Assembly: GCA_027067855.1 (NCBI GenBank)
Contig: JAMOUX010000026.1
Coordinates: 80,473-144,472 of the forward strand
Reading direction: 5' to 3'
DNA from: Candidatus Fermentibacteraceae bacterium
Lineage (GTDB): Bacteria > Fermentibacterota > Fermentibacteria > Fermentibacterales > JCC-6
DNA length: 64,000 bases
Position numbers and translations under genes: made by a program. Below, piece after piece: positions 6,930 to 16,256 of the stretch. Every line of letters begins with the position of its first letter. The stretch's first letter is position 1. The notes under the pieces were generated by a model, which worked only from the letters and a program-made list of their open reading frames with translations, was not told where the DNA came from and made no database searches.

Positions 6930-9752
6930 ATGGCTAAAGTCGCCAAGTGGCGCTATTGGAGTTCTCTGGTTCTTTTAGTTGTTTCCGCGCTGATGGTCTG
7001 GCCCACGGTGCGATGGTACTTGATGCCCGCCGGAGAGAGGGATCGTGCCGAGGCGAGCGTGCAGCCGGGCACCAACAATCCGCATTATATGGCGATTCTC
7101 GATACTCTCCAGCGGCAGGGTGGAGAAGAACTGATCGCACGGTACAGGGACCTCTATTCCATTAGCGAAGGTACCATCAAACTGGGGTTGGACCTGCAAG
7201 GCGGGATGTACCTTTCCTACACGGTCTCCCCCGCTCCGGGCATGGATGCCGACGAGGCGATAGACCAGGCTCTGGAGGTCATAAGGAACAGAATAAATGA
7301 ATTCGGAGTTTCCGAGCCCTCGATAACCCGGCAAGGTGACGACCGGATTGTTGTCCAGCTGCCGGGGGTCAGAGACCCGTCCAGGGCAAGAGCCATAGTC
7401 GAGAGACAGGCGCTCCTGGAGTTCAAGATGATAGCGTATCCCGACGAAGAGCATCCCACCGTCTCCAGTGTTCCGGTACTTCGAAGGATAGAGAACCTTC
7501 TGACCGGAGGGGAAGCAGAGGAAACCCTTCCGGAGAGTGATGCTCCGGATGAACAGGTCGTTCCTTCCTCCGGGGAGGATGCGGTACGGGATACCTCCGA
7601 GGGGTTCTCATTTGCGAAACCCGATTCCATGCAGGAAGGAATCGATCTCGAGATACCCTCGGCGGCCAGACCCGGGAGTCTCGCCGACCTTATTCACATC
7701 GCCGACGAGGAGATTGCCAGAGTTTCCTCCGGGATATCCCCCGGAGACTGGATCGTCTGGGCCGGCGAGGACATGGATAAACTGAACGACATCCTGAACC
7801 GGGCTGACGTGGATTCCATAATGGCCGAAGCCAACCTGGATTTCTTCTTCGGTAGGATGCAGGAGACTCCCATGGGTTCGTTCCGTGCCCTGTACCTCCT
7901 CCCCAGGGACGCCACACGGGGATGGGAAAGGCAAGCGGACCAGGTGAGAGAGGAGTACCTTCTCACCGGAGCCAACCTGACGGACGTCAGGATACGCGTC
8001 GGAGGCTCCGGATCCATTACCAACGAACCGTATCTTATCCTGGAGTTCGATTCGCAGGGAGCCGACAGGTGGGAGACGATAACCGGTGAGAATGTCGATA
8101 AGAGGGTGGCCATCGTCCTCGACGGCACGGTCTATTCCGCGGCTGTGATAAGGGAGCGGATCTCCGGGGCCGGGACCAGGTTGTCCGGGGGATTCACCAC
8201 GGACGAGGCAAGGGACCTGAGGCTGGTGCTCAAGGCCGGTTCACTGCCTGCAAAGCTCGAGATAGCCGAGGAGCAGACCATAGGCCCCAGCCTGGGAAGC
8301 CAATCGATAAGAAGGGGAATAATCGCCGCCGTGGTGGCCATGCTGCTGGTGGCGGCTTTCATCATAGCCTATTACGGTACCGGGGGAGTGATAGCGATCC
8401 TGGCGCTCGCCTTCGACATGCTGCTGATAATGGCCGTTCTCTGCTTCCCGGGGCCTCTCGCCCGGCTTGGGGTTCACGGACTCAATGCGACGCTTACTCT
8501 TCCGGGCATAGCGGGTATCATCCTAACCATAGGAATGGCGGTGGATGCCAGCGTGCTCATTTACGAAAGGGTGAGGGAGGAACAGCGTGCCGGCAAGGGG
8601 ATCAAAACCGCGGTCAAGGCAGGCTACTCCAGGGCTTTCGTCACCATACTCGACGCGAACCTGACCACACTCATAACGGCCTTGGTGCTCTACAAGTTCG
8701 GCACCGGGCCGATAAGAGGATTCGCCGTGACCCTATCCATAGGTATTCTTTCCAGCATGTTCTGTTCTCTGGTGTTTTCCAGGGCGCTGATCGAACTGTG
8801 GCTGTCCTGGAGGAACGATATAAGCTTCGGAAAATGGCACCTGCTGGGAGAGAGAAAGTTCAATTTCGTGAAGGCCAGGAAGAAGATGTACCTGGTTTCC
8901 CTCGGAGTGATGTTGCTGGGCGCCGTGGCGTTCGTGGTCAATGGCGGGCTCGACATGTCCATAGACTTCACCGGGGGATTGGAGACTAATGTCGTGAGCG
9001 CCGGGGTGATATCCTCGGGAGAATTGAAGGAGATGCTTCAGGAGGAAGGTCTTCCCGACGTGCAGGTCCAGGAACTTATGGATTACGCCGGGGAAGAGGG
9101 TGCCGTGGCGTTCGTGGTAAGGACGTCGGAGACCGACAAGGAAAAGGTATATGCGGCGTTGGACAAGGCCGGTTGCGTTCCCATGGAACTCGAAGAGGCC
9201 ACGGAGGGACTCTCCTTCATCAAGCAGATAGGACCGCGGGTGGGCGAGGAACTCAAGACGAAGGCAGTGAACGCCATCTTCATGGCCATGTTTTTTATCG
9301 TCCTCTACGTTTGGTACCGCTTCCAGTTCAAATGGGGAGTGGCCGCCGTAGCCGCGTTGGTTCATGATACGCTGATAACGGTCGGGATGCTCGCGCTCCT
9401 GCGCATAGACGTGTCACTCACGATAATAGCCGCCATACTCACCATCGTCGGTTATTCCATAAACGACACGATAGTTGTTTTCGACAGGATCAGGGAGGAT
9501 CGGAAACTCCGGAAGGGCAAGACTTTCGAGGAGACGGTCAACATCTCCATAAACGAGGTGCTGAGCAGGACGGTCATAACATCTCTCACGACATTCATGG
9601 CCGCTTTCATTCTCTTCGTCATATCCGGAGGAGTGCTGTCCGATTTCGCCCTGACCCTGATGATCGGAATAGTGGTAGGCACCTATTCGTCCATATTCAT
9701 AGCAAGCCCGATCCTGGTGGATTGGCGGGCCAAGATGAAAAAGAAGATCTGA
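6930..9752 (+). CDS. secDF: SecD-SecF fusion protein translocase subunit
   Basis: 940 aa inner-membrane RND-type protein that uses the ion gradient to pull exported proteins out of SecYEG. SecD half: first TM at about 10-27, LGLDLQGGMYLSY (D1 motif), a long periplasmic head, then TM block with AGIILTIGMAVDASVLIYER (D4). SecF half begins near 645 with GERKFNFVKARKK, followed by SIDFTGG (F1) and TIVGYSINDTIVVFDRIRED (F4). An acidic, low-complexity insertion of about 170 residues (roughly 185-340) enlarges the SecD P1 region compared with typical proteins. GGAGG stands 9 bases before the ATG at 6930. Fusion is common in Bacteroidetes-type and Gram-positive bacteria. Confidence 0.93.
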   Translation: MAKVAKWRYWSSLVLLVVSALMVWPTVRWYLMPAGERDRAEASVQPGTNNPHYMAILDTLQRQGGEELIARYRDLYSISEGTIKLGLDLQGGMYLSYTVSPAPGMDADEAIDQALEVIRNRINEFGVSEPSITRQGDDRIVVQLPGVRDPSRARAIVERQALLEFKMIAYPDEEHPTVSSVPVLRRIENLLTGGEAEETLPESDAPDEQVVPSSGEDAVRDTSEGFSFAKPDSMQEGIDLEIPSAARPGSLADLIHIADEEIARVSSGISPGDWIVWAGEDMDKLNDILNRADVDSIMAEANLDFFFGRMQETPMGSFRALYLLPRDATRGWERQADQVREEYLLTGANLTDVRIRVGGSGSITNEPYLILEFDSQGADRWETITGENVDKRVAIVLDGTVYSAAVIRERISGAGTRLSGGFTTDEARDLRLVLKAGSLPAKLEIAEEQTIGPSLGSQSIRRGIIAAVVAMLLVAAFIIAYYGTGGVIAILALAFDMLLIMAVLCFPGPLARLGVHGLNATLTLPGIAGIILTIGMAVDASVLIYERVREEQRAGKGIKTAVKAGYSRAFVTILDANLTTLITALVLYKFGTGPIRGFAVTLSIGILSSMFCSLVFSRALIELWLSWRNDISFGKWHLLGERKFNFVKARKKMYLVSLGVMLLGAVAFVVNGGLDMSIDFTGGLETNVVSAGVISSGELKEMLQEEGLPDVQVQELMDYAGEEGAVAFVVRTSETDKEKVYAALDKAGCVPMELEEATEGLSFIKQIGPRVGEELKTKAVNAIFMAMFFIVLYVWYRFQFKWGVAAVAALVHDTLITVGMLALLRIDVSLTIIAAILTIVGYSINDTIVVFDRIREDRKLRKGKTFEETVNISINEVLSRTVITSLTTFMAAFILFVISGGVLSDFALTLMIGIVVGTYSSIFIASPILVDWRAKMKKKI

Positions 9753-9767
9753 TTCCTGTCGGGGAAA

Positions 9768-9808
9768 GAGCGGCGGGGCGATTACCGTCCCGTCGCTCTC
9801 CTTTTTTC
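9768..9808 (+). terminator. Intrinsic terminator after secDF
   Basis: A 10-bp stem with one G-T pair (9768-9777 with 9789-9798) is followed by TCCTTTTTTC. It ends 16-56 bp after the secDF stop. Confidence 0.85.
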
Positions 9809-10029
9809 GGAAACCCCGGAAACGGCTGGAAACTTCATTTTGGAACCTTCGTGAAGCGAATCGACTATGAAATCGTATCGCCGGAAATATTCCCGAAGGG
9901 TTGAAAGTGACCCCCCGTCGTCCGGTTCGGGAATCTTCCCGCCGGCCGATGGTCTTGCGCGGTGTTTTATTCTATAGTGAAATATTCTATGGGAGAACCG
10001 CGGGAAATCATTTCGAAAGGTTGGATGTC

Positions 10030-10587
10030 ATGATATTCATTTTGCTGTTGGCTGTTTCAGTTTCCTCTGTCCCGGGTTCCGAAGCGCAACCTGTCTACGT
10101 ACTGGAGTATCCCGGGGTCGCCTTCGGGTATCTCCCCGAGGTCATGGTTCCCCCGCTGGAGGGTACCCTGACGGAGGAGAGCGGAGTCTTGACGAACCGG
10201 CCCAACGAACAGGGAGTGGAAGTACACCTCTATTACTGGAAAGAAGACCTGGGCACGGATCTCAGGAAGGATCACTGGTTGTCCAACAGGTTTAGGGACA
10301 TAGTGCCGCCGGACCTGTTTTCCTCCATGGTAGTGGGTTTCGTGGACTGGATGCAGTGCGGAACGGGTCCCGGAGAAGCAGGGACCGGTCCCGTGGGACT
10401 GGTGCCCCGGTTGAATTTCAACATCATAGACGAATCCGGAAAGATCAGAGCCCGGGGAAGAGCCTTTGCCGCTTTCACCGGGGATTATTCCCTGCTGTTC
10501 TATATCCTGGTTCCCGAAGGGGTTGACGTGGACGTGGAGAAAGAACTCACCGAAACGGTCGACAACATGTATCTCCTGTTGGACTGA
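10030..10587 (+). CDS. Secreted protein, unknown function
   Basis: 185 aa. Signal peptide (about 1-20, ending VPGSEAQ), then a soluble domain of alternating strands and helices. Residues EVHLYYWKEDLGTDLRKDHWLSNRF and an end segment LLFYILVPEGVDVDVEKELTETV look like a compact alpha/beta exported domain; I recognise no family. The frame is open upstream, but the signal peptide begins at the ATG at 10030, preceded by GAAAGGT, which decides the start. A single gene between the secDF terminator and the convergent ABC permease; the two stops are adjacent. Confidence 0.55.
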   Translation: MIFILLLAVSVSSVPGSEAQPVYVLEYPGVAFGYLPEVMVPPLEGTLTEESGVLTNRPNEQGVEVHLYYWKEDLGTDLRKDHWLSNRFRDIVPPDLFSSMVVGFVDWMQCGTGPGEAGTGPVGLVPRLNFNIIDESGKIRARGRAFAAFTGDYSLLFYILVPEGVDVDVEKELTETVDNMYLLLD

Positions 10588-11310
10588 TCAATTCCTGCTC
10601 AGGGACAGTTCGAAAAGAATTCTTCCTCCCACCAGGGCCAGCAACGCGTGGACCAGGAGGATGGAAGCGAGTAGAAGGCTTTCCGGCAGGTTGATGCCCG
10701 AGGAAACAAGACTTCCCAGGGGAGGCAGGAGCCTGGTCACCCAAACGGGGACATGCGAAATCCGTTCAAGAGGAACCGACCCCGCTACGAACCAGGCGAT
10801 CATGAGGACCACGGCGCCGGTTCTCGATGTGAGCATTCCCAGGAAGGCTCCCACGGATACGGCCCACAGCACGGGAACGTAGGTCTCCAGTAAAAGAAGG
10901 GTCAGGGGGAATACGCGCATACCCGGCAGGGCTGCCAGAACGGCGCCGACGGTAAGGGCGTAAACCGAGGTTGATACGGTGAGAACGGCGAGGAAGGGGC
11001 CCCAGAAAGCGGAAGCCCGTTTCACCGGGAGAGCCAGGGAATTCAACATCCACCTGCTTTCCCAGATTCCGGAGAGGAAAAGACAGGACTCGATTCCGGA
11101 GATGAGGGCCACCAGGAATGATGCGTGCCAAAGGGCCAGGGAGGTGTTCCCCCATGGAAGAAGTTCGAGGGACTGGAGCGATGGAGGAACCAGGATGCCC
11201 AGTCGTACGATTATCGCGAGCATCGGGGGAATCAGAAGATAGGGAGCGACCCACCGTGTTTTGAGCGCTATGCCCAGACTCTGTCTGAAATGGTACATTC
11301 CTCCTTTCAT
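10588..11310 (-). CDS. ABC-2-like membrane protein, partner of the adjacent ATPase
   Basis: 240 aa with about six hydrophobic segments and short loops, resembling a small ABC-2-type permease. It overlaps the upstream ATP-binding protein gene by the sequence ATGA, so the two almost certainly form one transporter or regulator complex. Substrate unknown; small ABC-2 pairs often export lipids, peptides or polysaccharide, or protect against antibiotics. No periplasmic domain. An in-frame ATG five codons further is preceded too closely by AAAGGAGGA to be preferred. Confidence 0.6.
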   Translation of the reverse strand: MKGGMYHFRQSLGIALKTRWVAPYLLIPPMLAIIVRLGILVPPSLQSLELLPWGNTSLALWHASFLVALISGIESCLFLSGIWESRWMLNSLALPVKRASAFWGPFLAVLTVSTSVYALTVGAVLAALPGMRVFPLTLLLLETYVPVLWAVSVGAFLGMLTSRTGAVVLMIAWFVAGSVPLERISHVPVWVTRLLPPLGSLVSSGINLPESLLLASILLVHALLALVGGRILFELSLSRN

Positions 11311-11918
11311 CCCAGGGTCACCACCTTGTCCGCCTTTCCGACTAGATAAGACCCGGGTTGTACCAGGGAAACCACGGCACCCCTGTCCAGGAAGGAATAA
11401 AGTATTTCCATGGTGATTTCCAGGGCCGATGGAGACAGGAAGACTGCGGGCTCGTCCAGGACGGCTACTTGGTGCCGCCCCAGGGCGAGGGGAGCGAGGG
11501 AGAAGAGTTGCAGGTCGGAGAGATTGAGCATTTCAGGGAAGAGATTCATGACCCGGCCGAGCCCGGCATCGAGGCACCATCTCGAGATATCTTCCCGGAA
11601 TGTGCGGGGAGAAGAATTCCCGTAAACGGCCAGGCGTCGTTCCAATTGGATTCTCACCGGGATACCGGGAGTGAAGTTGTCTTCCTGGAATACGAAGACG
11701 CAAGACCGTCTTGCCCTGAGAGTACCGGCCCTGGAACCCATTACCTTGATGGATCCCGCGGCGGGTTTCCTGATGCCGGCAATGGAATGGATAAGGTTGC
11801 TTTTCCCGGACCCGGGGGGAGCGGTTACCGCGACCATTTCTCCCGGAGATACTTCCAGGGAGAAGCATGGTACCGTCGGCGGATCCGAGTATCCGCCGAT
11901 GGAAACATATGGAGGCAT
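11307..11918 (-). CDS. Degenerate ABC transporter ATP-binding protein
   Basis: 203 aa. Walker A is intact (APPGSGKSN, about 36-44), as are the Q-loop (VFQEDN) and Walker B (VAVLDEP). The signature LSGGQ is replaced by LSDLQ, and the switch His is replaced by Gln in SLVQPG, so ATP binding looks preserved but hydrolysis doubtful. The start at 11918 is set by AAAGGATC just upstream, 17 codons inside the longest frame. Translationally coupled to the membrane protein that follows. The promoter is probably near 11990, where TATAGT/TATTAT lies on the minus strand. Confidence 0.7.
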   Translation of the reverse strand: MPPYVSIGGYSDPPTVPCFSLEVSPGEMVAVTAPPGSGKSNLIHSIAGIRKPAAGSIKVMGSRAGTLRARRSCVFVFQEDNFTPGIPVRIQLERRLAVYGNSSPRTFREDISRWCLDAGLGRVMNLFPEMLNLSDLQLFSLAPLALGRHQVAVLDEPAVFLSPSALEITMEILYSFLDRGAVVSLVQPGSYLVGKADKVVTLG

Positions 11919-12369
11919 ATGATCCTTTCGAAGAGAACATTCCGGAATTCCGTTTCCGGGAGATCGCAATCGTTTTCGCAGTCGTTACTATAATAGCAGC
12001 CCGCACCGGAGAGGGAAGATGCTCCCGGAATCGAATCGGTCTCCTGTTCGTCATGACGGATCGCCAGGTAAAAGCAGGGAATGTCCTGTAGTTTCCGGTA
12101 CCTTCCCTCCCGATCCAGGCGAGTATGTCCGGTCCTTTTTCCGGAAGCGGTGTTGCCTTGCCGGTTTTCCCGTGAAAGTAGGAATTCGTCATCCGGAACG
12201 AATGTCGAGAGTAGCGATCCTCCTCCCGTCACGGAAAGGTCCTGTCCGGTGGAAGATCTGCAACCGGGTGCGGATACGGTATTTGCCCATAACGTACCTT
12301 GCCAATGACCGTGTACTTGACCGATGACGGAGCAAGAGATTAGTATTACCCTCCAAAGCAGTCATCGGT
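11919..12369. other. Intergenic region, 451 bp, no gene found
   Basis: No reading frame here has a signal peptide, motif or ribosome site that convinces me. It carries a possible -10 for the minus-strand ABC operon (ACTATAATA at 11987-11995) and the plus-strand tRNA-Arg promoter at its right end. The remainder shows nothing I can name. Confidence 0.5.
12317..12346 (+). promoter_or_regulatory. Promoter of tRNA-Arg
   Basis: TTGACC at 12317-12322 and TAGTAT at 12341-12346, spacing 18. Predicted start about 16 bases before the mature tRNA. Confidence 0.65.
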
Positions 12370-12446
12370 GCGCCCGTAGCTCAATTGGATAGAGCGTCTG
12401 GCTACGGACCAGAAGGTTCCGGGTTCGAGTCCTGGCGGGCGTACCA
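12370..12446 (+). tRNA. tRNA-Arg(ACG)
   Basis: Full cloverleaf: acceptor GCGCCCG pairing with CGGGCGT (one G-T pair), D arm GCTC..GAGC, anticodon stem TCTGG/CCAGA around loop CTACGGA giving anticodon ACG, T arm with GGTTCGAGTCC, and encoded CCA at 12444-12446. The A34 anticodon implies inosine formation by a TadA-type deaminase; one such gene lies at 30646. Confidence 0.95.
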
Positions 12447-12545
12447 CTCACCTGCTCCGGTTGTTTTACCGTCCGGTTTTCACGGAATGCCTTCACACGG
12501 CATATCCACCGTTTCTTGTGCAAAAGCCGTGAAGAAAGACGGATC

Positions 12546-15272
12546 TCAGTCGTTGTTTATTCCGAAATCGGGACCTAGAATCGTTATCTCGTCGTCGCCG
12601 GCCGGCAGGTTCGGTTTGTCGGACACCTTCTTGACCCTTTTCCTGGTTCGGGGAGGCGACGCGGGTTCGTCGGGGGTCGTCCTCAGGAATTCGATGGTGT
12701 CCCTGAGAGCCGCAAGCAGGTTCCGATCGATCCTGCTCTTCTTGAAGAGTCCGCCGGCAACCTCGTCTCGGATGTTTTCCAATATAGGCAGGTCTCCGGT
12801 TTTCCCATGCTTCCTCATCAACTTCAGCGCTCCGTCGAGCAGGTACGGGTCTTCGAATAGCAATCCCGCCGGACCCTCGTTCAGATGGATCCTGATGAGG
12901 TGCATGATTTCCCTGTTATTGCCCAGGGACAGGAATGTTTTCATCAAATCATGCCGGATACCCGGGTTTTTCGTAAATGCTTCCACGAGCCTGGATACGA
13001 ATACAGGTTTTTTTCGGGCTTGCTTGCTCAGCATGTCCACGGCTATGCCGGCCACATCGGGGGAATCGTCGAAAACCAGCTGCATGGCCAGGCTTTCCGC
13101 CGTTGCCGGGGCCACCTTCATCAATGCGAGAAGACATTCCCTGCGGATTCTCGGATCCGGAACCATGCAAAGTTCGGCAAGGACGATTCCGCTTTCCTGG
13201 GAGCCTATTTCACGTAATACCTGTATGATATTCCTGGAAACGTACCAATCCTTGTCCGGGATGGTGAAGGTCTTGTCATTCATGTAGGGTTTGAACGCCG
13301 CGGCGGTCTCCTTGAGTTTGGAGTGCATGGCCGACAACCCCCTGGCTCCCATCTTGACCAGCATCTGGAAGGCCTTGGATCTCATTCTCCTGTTGTCGTC
13401 GTGGAAGACGGCCGCCAGTCTGGACACCAGGTTGTCGGGGGGAGCTATCATGGCCAGTTTCCTGGCTTCCCGGGCGACCACTTCGTCTTCCGAGAGCAGT
13501 TTTTCCACCAGGGCCTCCGCCGATTCCATAGTGTCCATCTTCCTGGAAGCTTCCAGGAGCGCCCTTTTCCTGGCTGTTTCCATTTCGGTCCTGGGAAATC
13601 TCTTGGCTTCGAAATCCAGGAGGACCTTACCCGTTTCCAGTGCAAGGGACATCATGCCGCGTTTCATGAGCATTTCCATCATGGATGCGATGAGGGTGAT
13701 CCCCCTGTAGAGTACGTCGGGATCCTTCTCTCTCTTCAGCATGATCGATACGCTTTCGATTATCTGTATGGTGGAATTCTCCTTGCCCCTTCTTATGGAA
13801 ACTCCGGCCATGTCCAGCAGCCTCCCCAGGCTTTCGTGCCTGATGTCGGGATCGGGGGAGTTCAAGTCCACGAGGAGCCTGTCGAGCATCTTCCGCACGA
13901 CTTTCCAGGCCATGCTTCTCTGTACGGCCTTGTTGGAGAGGAGTCCGCTCTCCAGGAGTGAAGGATCAAGGGCAAGGACGAACCTGGCTATCATAGCCCT
14001 CTGCTCTTCCTTGTTCTCCTTGGCGGCGGCCAGGACGGACTTGAGGGCGTCACCTATCTTGCTGCCCGGGATGGAATCTATTCCTTCTCCTCTTTCGAGC
14101 CTGTCTATGAGTTCGGAGAAGATCGCGTCTTCTATGGTGACCTCGCCCCTGACCAGGGTATCCTCGGAGTCTCCGTCCTCGGATATCAGCTTGTAATGGA
14201 AACGGTTGACGGATATCGAATCGATGCTCCTCGATTCCAGGAGTTTTCCCATGCCGCCGTGTTCCAGTATATAGGCCGGTGGACGGTTGAATAGCTTGGC
14301 GAAGGTCTTTATTTCGTCGGGGGAGATCTCTCCACTGAAAGTGAGACTGCTCATCTGTCGCTCATTGAACGACCGTACGAACCCGAGAATACTGCGGTTC
14401 CTGGATTCCACCTTCACGTCGTTTACCATGATGGTGCCTCCCAGGATGGAGAGGGTGACCTGGTCCTTTTCTCCCATGAGCTTGGTCAGCACGGTGAGGA
14501 AAGCGTCGGCCGCCGGATCGATGGAAGGATGCCCGGAGGGAAACATTTGCAGGGCCTTCAGGAGCAGATCGAGCCTCTTTACCAGGTTTTCCGCCATTCT
14601 TTGCGCCACGGCGGCGGAGATTTTGCCGGTTCCCAGGTGAGCGGCAATGTTCGCCCCCGATGCGTACTTCTTCAACAAATCTTTGAACATGGTGAAATAC
14701 CAGGAACCGGGGGTTTTTTCGATAAAATCCAGTTCGGAGAGGATATCCTTCAGAAATTTTCTCACGGACACGGGGTAGGAAGCGAGTTTGACGACGAAAT
14801 TGGGATCGCTCACATTCCCTTTTTCCAGTACCCTGGCGGCCATGTGGGGGCCGGTGCATTCCATGTCGGTCTCCGGGTCCAGGAGTTCGTCCTCGATAAG
14901 GAGGTGGAATATCTCTATGAGCATGGATATCTTGGCGGTGGCGGCCTCCTTCTCGGAAGGGGTCAGCCTGCCGAAAACCTTCCAGACCTCTTCCATCTTG
15001 GTTTTCACGAAATGATCCTGAAGGGCGGACCAGTTCCAGTTCGGCTCCCGCCGGGCAAGTTCCCCGAGATCCATCAGGGCCAGGAAGGAGAGCCCGGCTT
15101 CCGGGTTTGTACAGGTGTCCGCAACCAGGAGGTCCAGCACGGGGACTATCCGTTCGGGTTTGTAGCCCGTGATGAATTTGGCCAGGGCGTCCATCCTTTT
15201 CCCCGGATCCTCCAGGACGGAAACGGTGGAGGCGAGCCTAGCGGCCGCCGCGGAATCGCTGGATTTCCCCAT
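12546..15272 (-). CDS. Large HEAT-like alpha-helical repeat protein
   Basis: 908 aa, no signal peptide and no membrane segment, so cytoplasmic. The chain is almost entirely helical; in the last third helical pairs with HEAT character are clear (DDNRRMRSKAFQMLVKMG, DPRIRRECLLALMKVA, DDSPDVAGIAVDML), suggesting a solenoid for protein binding. A basic patch RTRKRVKKV precedes the C-terminus. The middle contains an HD-GYP/phosphorylation-like segment without catalytic residues. Start at 15272 follows GGGGGAGTG. Tail-to-tail with tRNA-Arg. Scaffold role is inference from fold. Confidence 0.6.
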   Translation of the reverse strand: MGKSSDSAAAARLASTVSVLEDPGKRMDALAKFITGYKPERIVPVLDLLVADTCTNPEAGLSFLALMDLGELARREPNWNWSALQDHFVKTKMEEVWKVFGRLTPSEKEAATAKISMLIEIFHLLIEDELLDPETDMECTGPHMAARVLEKGNVSDPNFVVKLASYPVSVRKFLKDILSELDFIEKTPGSWYFTMFKDLLKKYASGANIAAHLGTGKISAAVAQRMAENLVKRLDLLLKALQMFPSGHPSIDPAADAFLTVLTKLMGEKDQVTLSILGGTIMVNDVKVESRNRSILGFVRSFNERQMSSLTFSGEISPDEIKTFAKLFNRPPAYILEHGGMGKLLESRSIDSISVNRFHYKLISEDGDSEDTLVRGEVTIEDAIFSELIDRLERGEGIDSIPGSKIGDALKSVLAAAKENKEEQRAMIARFVLALDPSLLESGLLSNKAVQRSMAWKVVRKMLDRLLVDLNSPDPDIRHESLGRLLDMAGVSIRRGKENSTIQIIESVSIMLKREKDPDVLYRGITLIASMMEMLMKRGMMSLALETGKVLLDFEAKRFPRTEMETARKRALLEASRKMDTMESAEALVEKLLSEDEVVAREARKLAMIAPPDNLVSRLAAVFHDDNRRMRSKAFQMLVKMGARGLSAMHSKLKETAAAFKPYMNDKTFTIPDKDWYVSRNIIQVLREIGSQESGIVLAELCMVPDPRIRRECLLALMKVAPATAESLAMQLVFDDSPDVAGIAVDMLSKQARKKPVFVSRLVEAFTKNPGIRHDLMKTFLSLGNNREIMHLIRIHLNEGPAGLLFEDPYLLDGALKLMRKHGKTGDLPILENIRDEVAGGLFKKSRIDRNLLAALRDTIEFLRTTPDEPASPPRTRKRVKKVSDKPNLPAGDDEITILGPDFGINND

Positions 15273-15320
15273 GATACACTCCCCCGGCATGCTTGAATTG
15301 ATATGCTTACAATGCTAATA

Positions 15321-15349
15321 GGAATATGGAAACGAACGTTCTTCGTCAA
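15321..15349 (-). promoter_or_regulatory. Putative promoter of the HEAT-repeat gene
   Basis: On minus, TTGACG (15344-15349) and TATTCC (15321-15326) at spacing 17, about 50 bp before the start at 15272. The spacer contains the palindrome GAACGTTC. Confidence 0.45.
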
Positions 15350-15359
15350 ACCCCGGCGT

Positions 15360-16256
15360 TCACGGATATTCGATAAGGGTACGCAGCCTGTTCCATATGT
15401 CCGCCACGGCCGAGGCCGCCGGACTTTCCGGGAAGGCCGCGGTGACTGGAACTCTCATGGACAACGCCTTCATTACGTTTTCGTCGAAAGGGATGTCGCC
15501 GAGGAAGGTTATCCCCTCGCCGGAACAGAATTCCACGATTTCATTCCGCCTTTTCGGGTTGATGTCGCTCTTGTTGATGCAAACCGCCGGTTTCACGTGG
15601 AAGAGGGCCAGGGTTTCCGCCACCCGAACGAGGTCGTGGATGGATGATATTCCCGGTTCCGTGGTAATCACGGCTGCGTCAACCCCGGAGCAGGATGCGA
15701 TAACGGGACATCCCACGCCTGGAGGGCCGTCCACGAGAACCAAGTCGCAACCCGTGGATACACATGCTTCCGCAGCCTCCTTCCGGACTATGGAAACCAA
15801 CTTTCCGGAGTTTTCTTCTCCCGCGTTCATTTCGGCATGAAAGAGGGTTCCGTAAGGAGTCGAGGACCTGAACCACTTTCCAGCCACGGGCCTGTAATTG
15901 GATATGGCCTTCTCGGGACACTGGTATATGCAGGTGTTGCAACCTTCGCATCGCGACTCGTCCACACCGTAGGTTTTACCGGAAGGCTTCGGCTCGATCA
16001 CGGCGCCGAACCTGCATACCTCGAAACACCTGCCGCAAGCGGTACAGGCTTCCCCGTGAATTACGGCCTTGAATCCTCCGGTGAAGTCATGTTCCTCCAA
16101 CTTCTCCGGATCGAGAAGGAGGTCCAGGTTGGCGGCATCGACGTCGGCATCCGCAAGCACCAGGTTCATCCCGGCGTGTGCCAGGTGAGCCAGGGCTGCG
16201 GTGAGAGAGGTCTTTCCCGTTCCTCCCTTACCGCTGAGAATGACTACCTGTTTCAC
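15360..16256 (-). CDS. MinD/Mrp-type ATPase with internal 2x[4Fe-4S] ferredoxin domain (Orp-like)
   Basis: 298 aa. A deviant Walker A GKGGTGKTS at 10-18, a DADVDAANLDLL switch region, then an inserted dicluster ferredoxin: C-X2-C-X2-C-X3-C motifs in CTACGRCFEVC and CEGCNTCIYQCP (about 70-115), then the ATPase core resumes with DLVLVDGPPGVGCPV. Such CbiA/MinD-ferredoxin proteins occur in pairs in ORP (orange protein) operons of Desulfovibrio and other anaerobes. The start codon is GTG at 16256, overlapping the previous stop as GTGA. Last gene of the operon; no terminator is visible behind it. Confidence 0.85.
   Translation of the reverse strand: MKQVVILSGKGGTGKTSLTAALAHLAHAGMNLVLADADVDAANLDLLLDPEKLEEHDFTGGFKAVIHGEACTACGRCFEVCRFGAVIEPKPSGKTYGVDESRCEGCNTCIYQCPEKAISNYRPVAGKWFRSSTPYGTLFHAEMNAGEENSGKLVSIVRKEAAEACVSTGCDLVLVDGPPGVGCPVIASCSGVDAAVITTEPGISSIHDLVRVAETLALFHVKPAVCINKSDINPKRRNEIVEFCSGEGITFLGDIPFDENVMKALSMRVPVTAAFPESPAASAVADIWNRLRTLIEYP

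Noticed and set aside
11533-12192. Minus-strand open frame upstream of and overlapping the degenerate ABC ATPase
   Set aside because: Basic, low-complexity translation out of frame with the ATPase; no start signal.
12370-12446. tRNA-Arg as an integration site
   Set aside because: No repeat of the tRNA 3' end, no integrase and no compositional break nearby.
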